Of a DNA stretch of 64,000 nucleotides, positions 8,800 to 19,165 are shown piece after piece. The stretch is taken from contig WGLU01000007.1 of NCBI GenBank assembly GCA_016125375.1, positions 1-64,000 on the forward strand, given 5' to 3'. The first letter of the stretch is position 1. Every line of letters starts with the position of its first letter. The notes beneath the pieces were generated by a model that was not told the origin of the DNA, did no database searches, and was given only the letters and a program-made list of their open reading frames with translations. Source of the stretch: Pseudomonadota bacterium. GTDB lineage: Bacteria > Pseudomonadota > Alphaproteobacteria > UBA1280 > RI-95. Position numbers and translations under genes: made by a program.

Positions 8800-9544
8800 A
8801 ACGCTGGAAATTGTGGGGCCTGCGCTTGCCGCAGGCCTCATGATTGCGCTGACCCACGCACCGCTGGGTATAGAAGTGTTGCGGCGGGGGATTATTTTTA
8901 TCGACTTGGCGATTGCACAAGTGGCGGGCTTGGGGTTGGTGCTGGCCAATGTCTACTGGCCGGAGGCGCCTGCATACGGCGTACAACTTGCGGCACTGGC
9001 CGGAGCATTGCTGGCAGCAGGCGGGTTCCGTATGGTGGAACGCTACCTGCCGGATGAGCAGGAGCCGATTATCGGTTGCGCATTCGTGCTGGCAGCTTCG
9101 TGCGCGCTGCTGGTTCTTGCGGACCAGCCGCATGGTGGGGAGGAGATTCAGCACTTGCTGTCGGGCCAGATGCTTTTTGTTACCTGGCAAGATGTGGCAA
9201 TGCATGCGCCCGTTTACGGGGCGATTTTAGCGTTGTGGTTCCTGTGGCCCCATATCCGCAGAGGCAGCTTGTTTTTTGCTGCCTTTGCCTGCGCCATTAC
9301 CTCATCCGTTCAGCTTGTAGGCGTTTATGTGGTGTTCGCGAGCCTGATTCTGCCAGCGCTTGCAACCCGTCCGTTAACAGGCTCCCGGCAGCCTCTGTGG
9401 GCGATGTGCTGCGGTCTGCTGGGTGTTTTTCTGGGCATCGTGGCTGCATTGCTGCTGGACGTGCCTGCGGGGCCTGTGCTCGTACTCATGTATGCTGCTG
9501 TGGCAGGTGTATTGCGGATGGCGCTGTTAAAGGGGGGTAATTAG
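8780..9544 (+). CDS. znuB: Metal ABC transporter permease, ZnuB-like
   Basis: Multi-TM ABC-3 family-like sequence (ALTHAPLGIEVLRRGIIFIDLAIAQVAGLG); start overlaps the znuA end. Confidence 0.8.
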   Translation: MHLPGSETLEIVGPALAAGLMIALTHAPLGIEVLRRGIIFIDLAIAQVAGLGLVLANVYWPEAPAYGVQLAALAGALLAAGGFRMVERYLPDEQEPIIGCAFVLAASCALLVLADQPHGGEEIQHLLSGQMLFVTWQDVAMHAPVYGAILALWFLWPHIRRGSLFFAAFACAITSSVQLVGVYVVFASLILPALATRPLTGSRQPLWAMCCGLLGVFLGIVAALLLDVPAGPVLVLMYAAVAGVLRMALLKGGN

Positions 9545-9622
9545 TAAGGCACAACCGTTAAGGCGTACCTATACATGACATTTTGGGATAGGTCGGATGT
9601 ATATCAATTAGAATTATTTTAT

Positions 9623-9693
9623 ATTTTTATACAACCCATTAGTTAACTTTGTTATACTACTTTAGCATGTATAAAAATAATAAGCTAATGGGT
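9623..9693. promoter_or_regulatory. Two interleaved perfect inverted repeats around a TATACT hexamer upstream of a porin
   Basis: ATTTTTATAC 9623-9632 / GTATAAAAAT 9669-9678, and ACCCATTAG 9634-9642 / CTAATGGGT 9685-9693; order a-b-a'-b'. Confidence 0.6.
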
Positions 9694-9704
9694 GTTTTTC
9701 CGTA

Positions 9705-10817
9705 ATGAACAAATCCTTGCTCTCTGCCGTCTGTCTGGCGTGTGTGCCGGGCTTGGCTCAAGCCGCCGAAATTAAACTCTCCGGTCAGGTGAACAAATCT
9801 ATTGTCGCTTTTGACGATGGTCGCGATACCGAAGTTGTTTTTGCCGACAACAACATTTCCAAAACCAAGTTTGCGCTGGAAGGCGAGCAGGAATTGGACA
9901 ATGGCCTGACGGCATCGGTTCTGTTGTCCAGCTACGTATCGGGCAACCGCAGTAATGCATTCTCGCAAAACACCACGACAGGTCAGTCTTCTACACCAAC
10001 AGCCGGCGCTGCAACTTTGCAGGAAGAAATGACCCGTGTAGGTCTGGCTGGCCGCTATGGTGCGGTTTTTATCGGCTTTCAGGATACGGCGATTGATGAT
10101 GCGTTCTACCATGATTTGGGTGCCGCTTCCGATGTGCTGACCAACGGCTTTACATCCCACGGGGGTGGTCTGGGTTTCCGTGCCTCTAACGGTGGCGCAC
10201 TGGTGAATCTGGGGGGCTCTCTGGCGACGCCCGTTGCCATGTCGCTCGCCTTTGACGGCTCTACCGAACGTTTGGCAGGGGTGCGTTTTAACTCTGCCTC
10301 CTGGAATGGTTTCAACTTTAGCGTGTCCGACAGTCAGGGCGGCGATATTGATACTAACCTCCGCTATGCAAATACTTATGGTAGTGAGTGGACCGTTGAT
10401 AGTGCCGTTGGCCTTGCGTTCGAAAATAACACCGCAACGGGAACAGATGTACCCGAATACACGTGGAACGCTTCAGCCTCGGTCAAACACGCAAGCGGAG
10501 TTGCAGCAACTGTGGCGTACCTGAAACAAACACTGGAACGCAAGACAGCCGGCAAACAAGAACCGGAAGGGCTGTACGTTAAACTCAGCTATGCGCAAGG
10601 TCCCTGGGGTGTTGGTGTTGATTATGCCAATGTCGATAACCCTGTTGCCGCTGCAACAGTTGACCACAGCATGAACGTGTTCGGTCTAGGCGCCCAGTAT
10701 GATCTGGGGCATGGTGTTAGCCTTGCTGCCCTGTACCGCATGTACGATGCCGATATCACAGGTACCCCAACAGAAGATATCAACGTCTACGCGCTGAATA
10801 TGAAGGTGACCTTCTAA
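9705..10817 (+). CDS. Gram-negative porin
   Basis: [39 protein letters not shown]...[19 protein letters not shown]-terminal VTF. Confidence 0.85.
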   Translation: MNKSLLSAVCLACVPGLAQAAEIKLSGQVNKSIVAFDDGRDTEVVFADNNISKTKFALEGEQELDNGLTASVLLSSYVSGNRSNAFSQNTTTGQSSTPTAGAATLQEEMTRVGLAGRYGAVFIGFQDTAIDDAFYHDLGAASDVLTNGFTSHGGGLGFRASNGGALVNLGGSLATPVAMSLAFDGSTERLAGVRFNSASWNGFNFSVSDSQGGDIDTNLRYANTYGSEWTVDSAVGLAFENNTATGTDVPEYTWNASASVKHASGVAATVAYLKQTLERKTAGKQEPEGLYVKLSYAQGPWGVGVDYANVDNPVAAATVDHSMNVFGLGAQYDLGHGVSLAALYRMYDADITGTPTEDINVYALNMKVTF

Positions 10818-10839
10818 TTCAACGGGGAGACTAATAAAA

Positions 10840-12888
10840 ATGATACGCGTGAGCTTTAGAACAAAAATAATTCTGTCGCTGCTTGTGGCGGGTATTACAC
10901 CGGTAGCTATTACTTCGTACCTCGATATGTCCCGCATGGCCAAGTTGTCCGAGCAGGCGGCGTATGACGAAGTAACCAGCGTCTTGGACTTGAAGGAAAA
11001 CCGGATTGAGGAATACTTCGAGACTATAGAAAAGCAGGTCAAAATTCTCGCGGATCAAGAATCTACACGTAATGCCCTTGAGGCCTTTACAAGTGGTATA
11101 GAAACGCTTGGAAGCACAGGGCATCAGGTGGATAAGGCAGCCCTGACGGAACGCTACAGCTATCAGGTTGAGCATACCGTCGGGGCATCACCTGCCGACG
11201 CAGACCGCTGGATGCCACACGACACAGCTGGTCAGTTGATGCAGTCACTCTATATTGCTGAAAACCCCAACCAGATTGGCAGCAAGGAAAATATGGACGC
11301 TGCGTCTGACGGGAGTGCATACAGCGTTGCACACCGCGAGTTCCACCCACCACTGCGCGAGTTTCTGCGTAGTTCCGGTTATTACGATATTTTCCTGGTT
11401 GATGCCAAAAGCGGTCGGATTGTTTACACCGTATTTAAAGAGGTGGATTACGCCACAAACATTGTCAAAGGCCCGTACAAGGATACGGCGCTTGGACGCG
11501 TGGTGCGCAAGGCATTGGCATCAGATGATCCCAAAGCTGTCTACATGAGCGATTTTGAGGAATATGCGCCATCCTACAACGCGTGGGCAGCGTTTGTCGC
11601 CTCCCCAATTTTTGAAGGCGGTAAAGTAGTCGGTGCGCTGGCCTTCCAGCTGCCGGTGGAGAAAATCAACCACATTGTTGCCAGAACAGTGGGCGATTAT
11701 AAAACCTTCGACACCTACATCGTCGGTAAGGACAAGCACCTGCGCTCCAAACCGCTCCTGCTCGAGAAAGAGGATATCGGCTCGCCTATTTCCAGCCCGC
11801 TTGTTGATCTTGCCTTGCAAGGTAAGGCTGGCTCGGCCCATACGCATAGCGCCGGAGGTATAGAAGTATTTGCCTCATATGTTCCTCTTAAACTTGATGG
11901 GCGTGACTGGTACCTGATTGCTCAGGTCACCAAAGATGAGGTGCTTGAGGATCTTGAAAATGCGCTTCATGAAAGTTTGATTACCATTGGCATCCTGTTC
12001 CTGGTGATTGTTGCTGCCGGCTTTGTGCTTGCCACACTCTTGCTGCGTCCGGTCCAAAAGCTTGGCCAGGATTTCAGCAAGCTGGTTGTAGAAACCATGA
12101 AGATTCTTGCCAGTGCCTCAAGCATGGCCAAGATGTCGGCAGAATCCATGGTGGCGACAGCCGAACAGACCAGCCGCCAAAGTGTGGTGGTGAAAGAGAA
12201 CTCCAACGAAGCTGCCGCCCGTGTGTCCGGTATGGCTGCCGCGATTGAGGAGCTGACAGCCTCTATTGGCGAGATCGTTAACGGAGTGACGGCAACGGCA
12301 ACTCTTGTCGACAATACAAATGAAAAAGCTGCTGAGGCTAACCGTGTTCTGCAGAATCTGGAAACGGCCACGGCACGTATCAGCAGTGTTGTGACGTTTA
12401 TTAACGATATTGCCGACCAAACCAACCTGTTGGCGCTGAATGCGGCCATCGAGGCGGCGCGCGCAGGCGATGCGGGTCGCGGTTTTGCGGTAGTAGCCGA
12501 AGAGGTGCGCAAACTTGCCTCGCAGACAACGCAGTCAACAAAGGAAATCTCTAACGAGGTGTCTGCTGTTACAGCGGCGGTAACCGAGAACGTGGCTGCT
12601 ATGCGGGCGATTACAGGCGCGATTGCACAGGTACGTGATCAGGCAGCAACCATGTCTACGGCAGCAGAAGAGCAGGGCTCGGTGACAGAGGAAATTAGTG
12701 GCAACATGACAGAGGTCTCCGGTCGTGTTGCGGCTGTTGACCAAAACATCTCAGGTGTTGAGGAAGCCTCTAACGATGCCGCAACCGCTGCCGGTAACGT
12801 GTTGCAGCAGATGGACCAAGTTGATGAGGCGAGCCGAAAAATGGACGCGGCAATCAAACAGTTCATGGATAGATTGAGACACTTATAA
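10840..12888 (+). CDS. Methyl-accepting chemotaxis protein with periplasmic Cache-like sensor
   Basis: Two TM segments and the signalling hairpin [38 protein letters not shown]. Confidence 0.95.
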   Translation: MIRVSFRTKIILSLLVAGITPVAITSYLDMSRMAKLSEQAAYDEVTSVLDLKENRIEEYFETIEKQVKILADQESTRNALEAFTSGIETLGSTGHQVDKAALTERYSYQVEHTVGASPADADRWMPHDTAGQLMQSLYIAENPNQIGSKENMDAASDGSAYSVAHREFHPPLREFLRSSGYYDIFLVDAKSGRIVYTVFKEVDYATNIVKGPYKDTALGRVVRKALASDDPKAVYMSDFEEYAPSYNAWAAFVASPIFEGGKVVGALAFQLPVEKINHIVARTVGDYKTFDTYIVGKDKHLRSKPLLLEKEDIGSPISSPLVDLALQGKAGSAHTHSAGGIEVFASYVPLKLDGRDWYLIAQVTKDEVLEDLENALHESLITIGILFLVIVAAGFVLATLLLRPVQKLGQDFSKLVVETMKILASASSMAKMSAESMVATAEQTSRQSVVVKENSNEAAARVSGMAAAIEELTASIGEIVNGVTATATLVDNTNEKAAEANRVLQNLETATARISSVVTFINDIADQTNLLALNAAIEAARAGDAGRGFAVVAEEVRKLASQTTQSTKEISNEVSAVTAAVTENVAAMRAITGAIAQVRDQAATMSTAAEEQGSVTEEISGNMTEVSGRVAAVDQNISGVEEASNDAATAAGNVLQQMDQVDEASRKMDAAIKQFMDRLRHL

Positions 12889-12908
12889 TACATGCCAGTC
12901 GAACAGAG

Positions 12909-12937
12909 GGCCCCCACACATGTGGGGGCTTTTTGTT
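12909..12937 (+). terminator. Rho-independent terminator
   Basis: GGCCCCCACACATGTGGGGGCTTTTTG. Confidence 0.8.
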
Positions 12938-13043
12938 CCTTGTCAGGAAATCAGAGCGCTATTTTTATGTTGTCATTCATATATAGTAGTAAGAAGATGT
13001 TTTCAGGGAAGTCTTCTTCTATTTTCTGGGCTGGAGGTCCGTC

Positions 13044-14018
13044 ATGATGTTCCGTAAGCTGTTGAGTGCGTCTGTAAACGCTACCGTGGGTTTGTACGTT
13101 CTCTTGGGGGCTGCTCTTGTCGCGCTTCCTGAGAATGCCTTGGCACAAAGCAAGTTTTTTTCCTCATCCTCTCGCGGTGGTGGCGAAGGCGCTAAACAAA
13201 ACGCGCAGGTAACCTCACTCCAGGGTGAGAACGACCGCATGAATGCCTGTACTGCGGCGGGTATGATTTACGCCCCCACCCACGCCAGCGCCAATCCGCA
13301 AGGATGTGTCCCCAATTTCACCTTTACTAATGGTGTTACCGTGGATAACGGCCTGACCGTCAACAGTGGCGGTGCTACTGTCAACGGTCTGGCAACCCTG
13401 AATAACGGCGCCACAGTAAATAACGGTTTGAGCGTGCCGTCAGGCAACGTTGACGTTACGAACCGCGTTACCGCCGGCCAGTTGTATGTGGGCAGCGGCA
13501 ACGTGGGTAGTGTTCCTACCTGTACAGGCGACAACAAGATCCAATGGGACGGTACATCTTGGACATGCGTGAATGACGCACTAGGCGCAACTGCTGCCAC
13601 GACCGAGACCGACCCGCAGGTCGGCGGTCTGACGAACGGTGCGTTGTGCCGTTCAAACGGTGCGCAGGTTATTTGTGACGCTGCCGTACCGGCTTCATCT
13701 GCCTACACAAACCCGCCAGCCTGTCCGGGCAGCCAGAAGCTGTACTGGAGCGGCGGTGCATGGAGCTGTATTGCCGATCAGGGCCTGACATCTGAGAGCG
13801 ATCCCAAAGTAGGTAGTCTGACTAGTGGTAAGTGGTGCACGACCAATGGCAGTACCATTAATTGTACTTCGGACGCCCCGTCTGGAACGACCACCACAAC
13901 GACAGGCGGTAGCTGTGTAAGCTGTAGCAGTATCTGTGGCTGCGGTGGTGTTTTGACCGGATGCTCGACGTGTAGTTGCTATAGCTGCTCCGGTGGTGAT
14001 GATGGCGGTGACTGGTAA
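13044..14018 (+). CDS. Secreted repeat protein with Cys-rich C-terminus, unknown function
   Basis: Signal peptide; NGxTVNNGLTV-type short repeats, two copies of a ~70-aa Trp/Cys unit, tail CVSCSSICGCGGVLTGCSTCSCYSC. Confidence 0.7.
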   Translation: MMFRKLLSASVNATVGLYVLLGAALVALPENALAQSKFFSSSSRGGGEGAKQNAQVTSLQGENDRMNACTAAGMIYAPTHASANPQGCVPNFTFTNGVTVDNGLTVNSGGATVNGLATLNNGATVNNGLSVPSGNVDVTNRVTAGQLYVGSGNVGSVPTCTGDNKIQWDGTSWTCVNDALGATAATTETDPQVGGLTNGALCRSNGAQVICDAAVPASSAYTNPPACPGSQKLYWSGGAWSCIADQGLTSESDPKVGSLTSGKWCTTNGSTINCTSDAPSGTTTTTTGGSCVSCSSICGCGGVLTGCSTCSCYSCSGGDDGGDW

Positions 14019-14040
14019 CCAACCATCCGGCTATTCAAAA

Positions 14041-14077
14041 GGACTGCCACCGGTTTAGGGTGGCAGTCCTTTTTTGC
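14041..14077 (+). terminator. Rho-independent terminator
   Basis: GGACTGCCACC-GGTTTA-GGGTGGCAGTCCTTTTTTG. Confidence 0.8.
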
Positions 14078-14083
14078 GGGGTG

Positions 14084-16093
14084 TTATTTGGTCAGGGCTT
14101 TCTCAAGGGAGGGCCACCAGTTATCCGGATACTGTTCGGTATCATTCCAACGGGTACTCCATTGCGGGGCTTTTTCCTTTGGCAGCCAGACCAGGTTGTT
14201 AGGGAAGATGTCCGCCATGCGCTTTTCCATGTCCATGCCGATGCTATGGCCGCCGTACAACGGCAACCACAAGGCGTTTGTAACGTGGACAGGGACTTTA
14301 ATTTTGGACATAAAGCCCTTCATCAGGCGGGTGAGCTCTTCGGGTGCGCAGACGTATGTACCGATTGCGCGCCAGGGATCGAATAGAAACAGTTCATCAA
14401 AGTTGTGATTGGCAGCTTCAGCCGACATAAGGGGCAGTGAGCCGGCATCGTTCGCAATGCCGATGATTTTCTCGTAACCGCTTGCCTTAAGCCAGATAGC
14501 AGCATTCGTGAAGTGTTGGTCGGATGACCGGATGCCCCACAGGTAGCGCGGCTTTTTACAGCTGGTATTGAGGAACTCTGGCGGTACAGCATCGGTTTCG
14601 CCGTAGGAGTAGCGCTGCACCACAAAAACATCACCATGGTCCATCAGCTTTTTAATCAACGGCATGGCGAGCAGGTCGTATATCCGCACAAACATGCTCA
14701 TGGAGCGATTTACGATACCATGGGACAGGACATAAACCGTGCGGCTGGGGTTCTCCGGGTCTTTCATGTACAGGCGGGCATCCAGGCTGCCTCCCATAGA
14801 AGCTAGTTCCTCGCTTTGCGGGCGCGGATACACACCGTCAACATAGCCGCGGCGGACGGCTTCCATCATCAAATCAGACACAGTCGTTAAATTGCGGTTC
14901 TGTATAAAGGGGAAGCTGGTTACCTGTTTGACCTCATCTTCCGTCAGGTATTCAGACAATACTTTTTCCAGATAGAACACATCGCCGTTATTTACACGGA
15001 TGAACAGGTCTTTAAGGGTTTCCTTGGCACTTGCATCGTCCAGAGCCTTTTCTATCTGAAGCGCCATCACAGGGGCGATTGCATGCTTAAAGGCGTAGGC
15101 GTCTATCGGGGATGCATTGTCCGCACCCTTCCAGTCCGTCGCGAGTTCCGTATTTTTGTGACCATAGAGACGTTGGTCGATTGGCTGCGATTTCTCGTCG
15201 CCGTCACCCAGGTATCCTAAGGTGTCCAACAGCTTCTCGTATAGCTGCCGATTACGCTCAACGGCATTATTGGCGTAGACAAGGCTGGCCCATCCGGCCA
15301 GCAGGGCATCGTAGTCAGCCAGACTCAACTCGGGCTTCTTGGCGTTAAAGTCAATTTTCAGGTTGGCACGGCGCTGGCGCTCTTTAGGACCCAGTTCGGG
15401 ATGCGGATATACTTTTGTGTATAGGCGGATGATGTCCCGAATCAGCTCTTCATCCAGCTTGGGGTGGTCGAAAGGCATGTCGATAACAGCAAGGCTGGGC
15501 CCCTCGTTCGGAGACAGCAAGTCTTTGGGGCCATCGCCACGGATACCGAAGTCACGACGCACCTGACTCATAACCTCGTCACTGATGATGTTCATGCCGC
15601 GTACCTTGCCGCCGCGCATGGCACCTGTCGTAACGAGCCAGTCAAAGGTAGGGTGTTCGCTGTTTTCACCAAACCCTTTTGGGAAAAGGGGAGCAATCAG
15701 CTCGTTAAAGGTTTCGATTTTTTTGACCAGCATCTCTACGTCCGGTTTTTTGACCGTCTCGGGCGTATAGAGGTGAATTTCGAACGGTGCTTTGGGCAGT
15801 TTGATGACCTGCTTTGCATATTGGTCGGTATTAATCAATACACCGGATTGACCTTCCGGAAATTTGGCGCAGCCATCATGCAGCGTTGTCCCAAGTGGGG
15901 CCCAGGGCGCCTGAACGGTATAACTGGTGTCTCCGGTATCAAAGACACGTAATGCTTTGGAGTCGATGGTCTTGTGGCCATCAAACGCGAGTTCTTCCTT
16001 ATATGCTGGCAGCAGGTCACAACGCTGGGCGGCTAGGGCCGGAGAAACTGGAGCTATCACGAAAGGAAGCAGAGTAAGAATACGCAAACCCAT
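14084..16093 (-). CDS. Secreted protein of unknown function (~670 aa)
   Basis: Signal peptide MGLRILTLLPFVIAPVSPALA; long in-frame ORF, no family recognised. Confidence 0.75.
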   Translation of the reverse strand: MGLRILTLLPFVIAPVSPALAAQRCDLLPAYKEELAFDGHKTIDSKALRVFDTGDTSYTVQAPWAPLGTTLHDGCAKFPEGQSGVLINTDQYAKQVIKLPKAPFEIHLYTPETVKKPDVEMLVKKIETFNELIAPLFPKGFGENSEHPTFDWLVTTGAMRGGKVRGMNIISDEVMSQVRRDFGIRGDGPKDLLSPNEGPSLAVIDMPFDHPKLDEELIRDIIRLYTKVYPHPELGPKERQRRANLKIDFNAKKPELSLADYDALLAGWASLVYANNAVERNRQLYEKLLDTLGYLGDGDEKSQPIDQRLYGHKNTELATDWKGADNASPIDAYAFKHAIAPVMALQIEKALDDASAKETLKDLFIRVNNGDVFYLEKVLSEYLTEDEVKQVTSFPFIQNRNLTTVSDLMMEAVRRGYVDGVYPRPQSEELASMGGSLDARLYMKDPENPSRTVYVLSHGIVNRSMSMFVRIYDLLAMPLIKKLMDHGDVFVVQRYSYGETDAVPPEFLNTSCKKPRYLWGIRSSDQHFTNAAIWLKASGYEKIIGIANDAGSLPLMSAEAANHNFDELFLFDPWRAIGTYVCAPEELTRLMKGFMSKIKVPVHVTNALWLPLYGGHSIGMDMEKRMADIFPNNLVWLPKEKAPQWSTRWNDTEQYPDNWWPSLEKALTK

Positions 16094-16190
16094 GACGGAT
16101 ATCACCTATATGAATTAATAACATAGCGGCATTGTAGAATATAACGGCCCATATGTAAAAGTTATACCACTATATTATGTATATATGACA

Positions 16191-16218
16191 AAAGACCCCC
16201 GCGAAATGCGGGGGTCTT
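16191..16218 (-). terminator. Rho-independent terminator of the M48 peptidase gene
   Basis: AAGACCCCCGCGAAATGCGGGGGTCTT immediately past its stop. Confidence 0.7.
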
Positions 16219-16222
16219 GACG

Positions 16223-16996
16223 TTAACGGACCGAGCGGATGCTGTTGGCTTCCGCCCGCAGGGCATCGATACGCGCGCTGAGCGGCGGATGCGATGGGAA
16301 GGCGCGGTTCCAGATGACTTGCCCCAGCATCGGGGTGTAAGGCATGTCTTTGGGGCGCTTCATATCCTTGAGTTTTTGCAGGGCATCGGCACCGGCGGTG
16401 GCGTTACCCGTGAGCAGGATGGCACCGCGGTCGGCGGCGCGCTCATTCGCCTGGCTGATCTGCGAGTCGGCAAAGCTCGACAGCGCCAAAACGCCGATAA
16501 CGAGCCACAGGTAGAGCGCCATCTTGCCGTGATTCTCCCGCCAGAAGGCGAGCGGAATGGCAACGATGCCGGTTACCACCAGCATGAATGACAGCAAGAG
16601 CACGAGCAGGCGCGGGAAGATGCTTTTGACCATATGGTCTTCGAGCATATGGGTCATTTCATGGCCCATAACGAATGCCAGCTCGGCGTCGTTGCACATG
16701 CGCATCAGGCCGATGGTGACACCGACTTCGGAGTTGGTAGCATATGCCTGCGGCAGGATGCTCGGTTTGATGACCATTCGCGGCCGCCAGCTGTCTCCTT
16801 TGCCGGCGGCTACCGCCAGCTCGCCGATGATACGGTCGAGGCGGTCATAGTCGGCCTGAGTCGGCTTGTTCGCCGGATCCTCGTGGCCCAAGGACATGGT
16901 TTGGCTGCTGCTGATGAAGGTGCCGATGACGTTCTGGCCAACCAGAACGGCAATCAACATGCCCAGCGCCATTGCAAGGGTGCGGAAAGTGGCCAT
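16223..16996 (-). CDS. M48-family membrane metallopeptidase (HtpX-like)
   Basis: HEMTH zinc motif in AELAFVMGHEMTHMLEDH, plus TM segments. Confidence 0.85.
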   Translation of the reverse strand: MATFRTLAMALGMLIAVLVGQNVIGTFISSSQTMSLGHEDPANKPTQADYDRLDRIIGELAVAAGKGDSWRPRMVIKPSILPQAYATNSEVGVTIGLMRMCNDAELAFVMGHEMTHMLEDHMVKSIFPRLLVLLLSFMLVVTGIVAIPLAFWRENHGKMALYLWLVIGVLALSSFADSQISQANERAADRGAILLTGNATAGADALQKLKDMKRPKDMPYTPMLGQVIWNRAFPSHPPLSARIDALRAEANSIRSVR

Positions 16997-17166
16997 AGGG
17001 GTTGCGGCAGGAATGCCGTCCTCTGCAAAGAAAGGGAAAAGCAGTGAGTGATGAAAACGTGAGGAAGTTAAGTGGCCATCAGGTTAAACGCCCGCGTGAG
17101 CGATGGCAACAGAAAGTGCAAACGGCGCGTAGGTAACGCGCCGTTTTGTCGGGTGGTATTTCGGGT

Positions 17167-18213
17167 TCAGGCGTTCTTAAGTGATTGCATATCAATCACA
17201 AAACGGTACTTCACATCCGATTTCATGATGCGATCATACGCGGTGTTAATGTCTTGCATGTCGATGACCTCGACATCGGAAACAATGTTATGCTCGGCGC
17301 AAAAATCCAGCATTTCCTGTGTTTCCTTAATGCCGCCAATCAGGGAGCCTGCAATGCTCTTGCGGCCCATAATCAGACCAAAGCTGTGTGTGTTCTCCAA
17401 CGGTGTGGCACCCACAATCGCCATTGTCGCATCCCGTTTGAGCAGCGGCATGTAGGGGTTGATGTCATGGCCGACGGGAACAGTGTTCAGCAAAAAGTCA
17501 AAAGTGCCTGCGTGGGCGGCCATGGCGTCAGCGTCTTTGGAGATGAGCACCTCATGAGCGCCAAGGCGTTTGGCGTCTGCCGCCTTGTTGGGCGATGTCG
17601 TAATCATCACGACATGTGCGCCCATGGCTGCTGCAAACTTAACGCCCATGTGGCCCAAGCCACCAAGGCCGATAACGCCTACCTTGTCGCCCTTTTTCAC
17701 TTCCCAGTGGCGCAGTGGAGAGTAGGTGGTAATACCGGCGCATAGCAGGGGAGCAACGGCTTTCTCGTCCAGTTTTTCGGACACACGGAGCACAAACTTT
17801 TCGTCCACGACAATCTTGTCCGAATAACCACCGTGGGTCATGCCGCCCATAATCGGGTCCGGACTACCGTAGGTCATGGTCATGCCTTTTTCACAGAATT
17901 GTTCCAGGTCATCCTTACAGGCCGAGCATTCACGGCAGGAGTCGACCATACAGCCAACGCCAACCAGATCGCCTTTCTTAAAAGCCGTGACCTTCTTACC
18001 GACCTCTGTAACGCGGCCAATGATTTCGTGGCCCGGCACAACGGGGTAGACGGACATGCCCCAGTCATTGTGGGCCATATGAATATCGCTGTGACAGACG
18101 CCGCAGTAGGTAATATCAATTTTTACGTCCAGCGGACCAACTTCGCGACGGTTGAAGGTGAAAGGGGCAAGCGGTTTATCTGTGCTGTAAGCGGCATAAG
18201 CTTTAGTGTTCAT
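17167..18213 (-). CDS. Zinc-dependent NAD(P) alcohol dehydrogenase (YahK/CAD-like)
   Basis: GVCHSDIH, GHEIIGRV, CRECSACKDDLEQFC, GLGGLGHMGVKFAAAMGAHV. Confidence 0.92.
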   Translation of the reverse strand: MNTKAYAAYSTDKPLAPFTFNRREVGPLDVKIDITYCGVCHSDIHMAHNDWGMSVYPVVPGHEIIGRVTEVGKKVTAFKKGDLVGVGCMVDSCRECSACKDDLEQFCEKGMTMTYGSPDPIMGGMTHGGYSDKIVVDEKFVLRVSEKLDEKAVAPLLCAGITTYSPLRHWEVKKGDKVGVIGLGGLGHMGVKFAAAMGAHVVMITTSPNKAADAKRLGAHEVLISKDADAMAAHAGTFDFLLNTVPVGHDINPYMPLLKRDATMAIVGATPLENTHSFGLIMGRKSIAGSLIGGIKETQEMLDFCAEHNIVSDVEVIDMQDINTAYDRIMKSDVKYRFVIDMQSLKNA

Positions 18214-18371
18214 GGGGGCATCCTTTCTTGTGGAGAATGTGCACTGGACCGTTCAGTCTTGTGGATATTACGCTTGAAAGGGGAATGCGTAAAGGGGGAA
18301 TAATGGGAGCATCTTTATGATCCTGACTGCCTCTGTTCTTAGTAACGCGCGCCAAACCATGTTATAAAATG

Positions 18372-18578
18372 GCCACAATCGGAGTTGGTGTAGCCAGCTC
18401 CATTTTTATTTGATTGGGAAAGCCCGCCTAAAGATGGGCACTCGGGAGAGGCTTATGGGTGCCCGCTGTTGGGCTGAGGATATTAACCCCGAAGGTGCGT
18501 CCTAGGTGGAGAAGGTGTTCAACGCCAAGTACCGGTGATTATAACAACAAAAAACCCTTCCTCGCGGAAGGGTTTTTA
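18372..18578 (+). ncRNA. Unassigned structured small RNA candidate
   Basis: TATAAA-like -10 near 18363; stem GGAGTTGG/CCAGCTCC (18381-18401); nested stems AGCCC/GGGCT (18421-18425/18471-18475) and GGGCAC/GTGCCC (18436-18441/18459-18464); ends in a strong terminator. Confidence 0.4.
18551..18578 (+). terminator. Rho-independent terminator
   Basis: AAAACCCTTCCTCGCGGAAGGGTTTTTA. Confidence 0.75.
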
Positions 18579-18666
18579 TGGCGGAGAAGACAGGATTCGA
18601 ACCTGCGAGGGGTTTCCCCCAACACACTTTCCAGGCGTGCGCCTTAAACCACTCGGCCACTTCTCC
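18579..18666 (-). tRNA. tRNA-Ser(GGA)
   Basis: GGAGAAGTGGCCGAGTGGTTTAAGGCGCACGCCTGGAAAGTGTGTTGGGGGAAACCCCTCGCAGGTTCGAATCCTGTCTTCTCCGCCA; cloverleaf with long variable arm. Confidence 0.97.
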
Positions 18667-18749
18667 GCAGGCCGCTAGTAAAGCGTCCCCATCATACTGA
18701 AAAAAAAGCAAAGATAAAGGCTTTTTTTGCCGTGAAAGATGGAAGGCTG

Positions 18750-19095
18750 AAACAAAGGCAGTCCGCCTGTAAGCCGGGTTCTGTCGAGGGCCGTCATTCA
18801 TCTACGGCGGCCGTTACCGGCCGTCTCTAGCAACCTACCCGCCAACCACCTGCGGGCCACAGTTAAACGGTTGGCCTATTTGGTCTTGCACCGGATGGGG
18901 TTTAGCCTGCCTTGCCTGTTACCAGCCAAGCGGTGGGCTCTTACCCCACCATTTCACCCTTACCCCTTGCGGGGCGGTATCTTTTCTGTGCCACTTTCCC
19001 TAGGGTTGCCCCCGCCGGGCGTTACCCGGCATCCTTCCCTGCGGTGCCCGGACTTTCCTCCCTTGCGGGCGACGGTCCGGCGGACTGCACGGCGT
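18750..19095 (-). ncRNA. rnpB: RNase P RNA
   Basis: Reverse complement of ...AAGCCGGGTTCTGTCG...GCCCGGACTTTCCTCCC...; hallmark conserved RNase P segments. Ends approximate. Confidence 0.93.
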
Positions 19096-19165
19096 GTATA
19101 GCATGGGAAGCGGAGTGTGTCATCCCGTCCTTTATTTTTCTTTTGAAAACTGGCAGGTTAGGGGC

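Noticed and set aside
18420-18530. TPP riboswitch
   Set aside because: Only a partial GGGTGCCC...GCTGAGG...ACCCC resemblance; the conserved 3' half (ACCTGAT...GCGTAGGGA) is absent and no thiamine gene follows.
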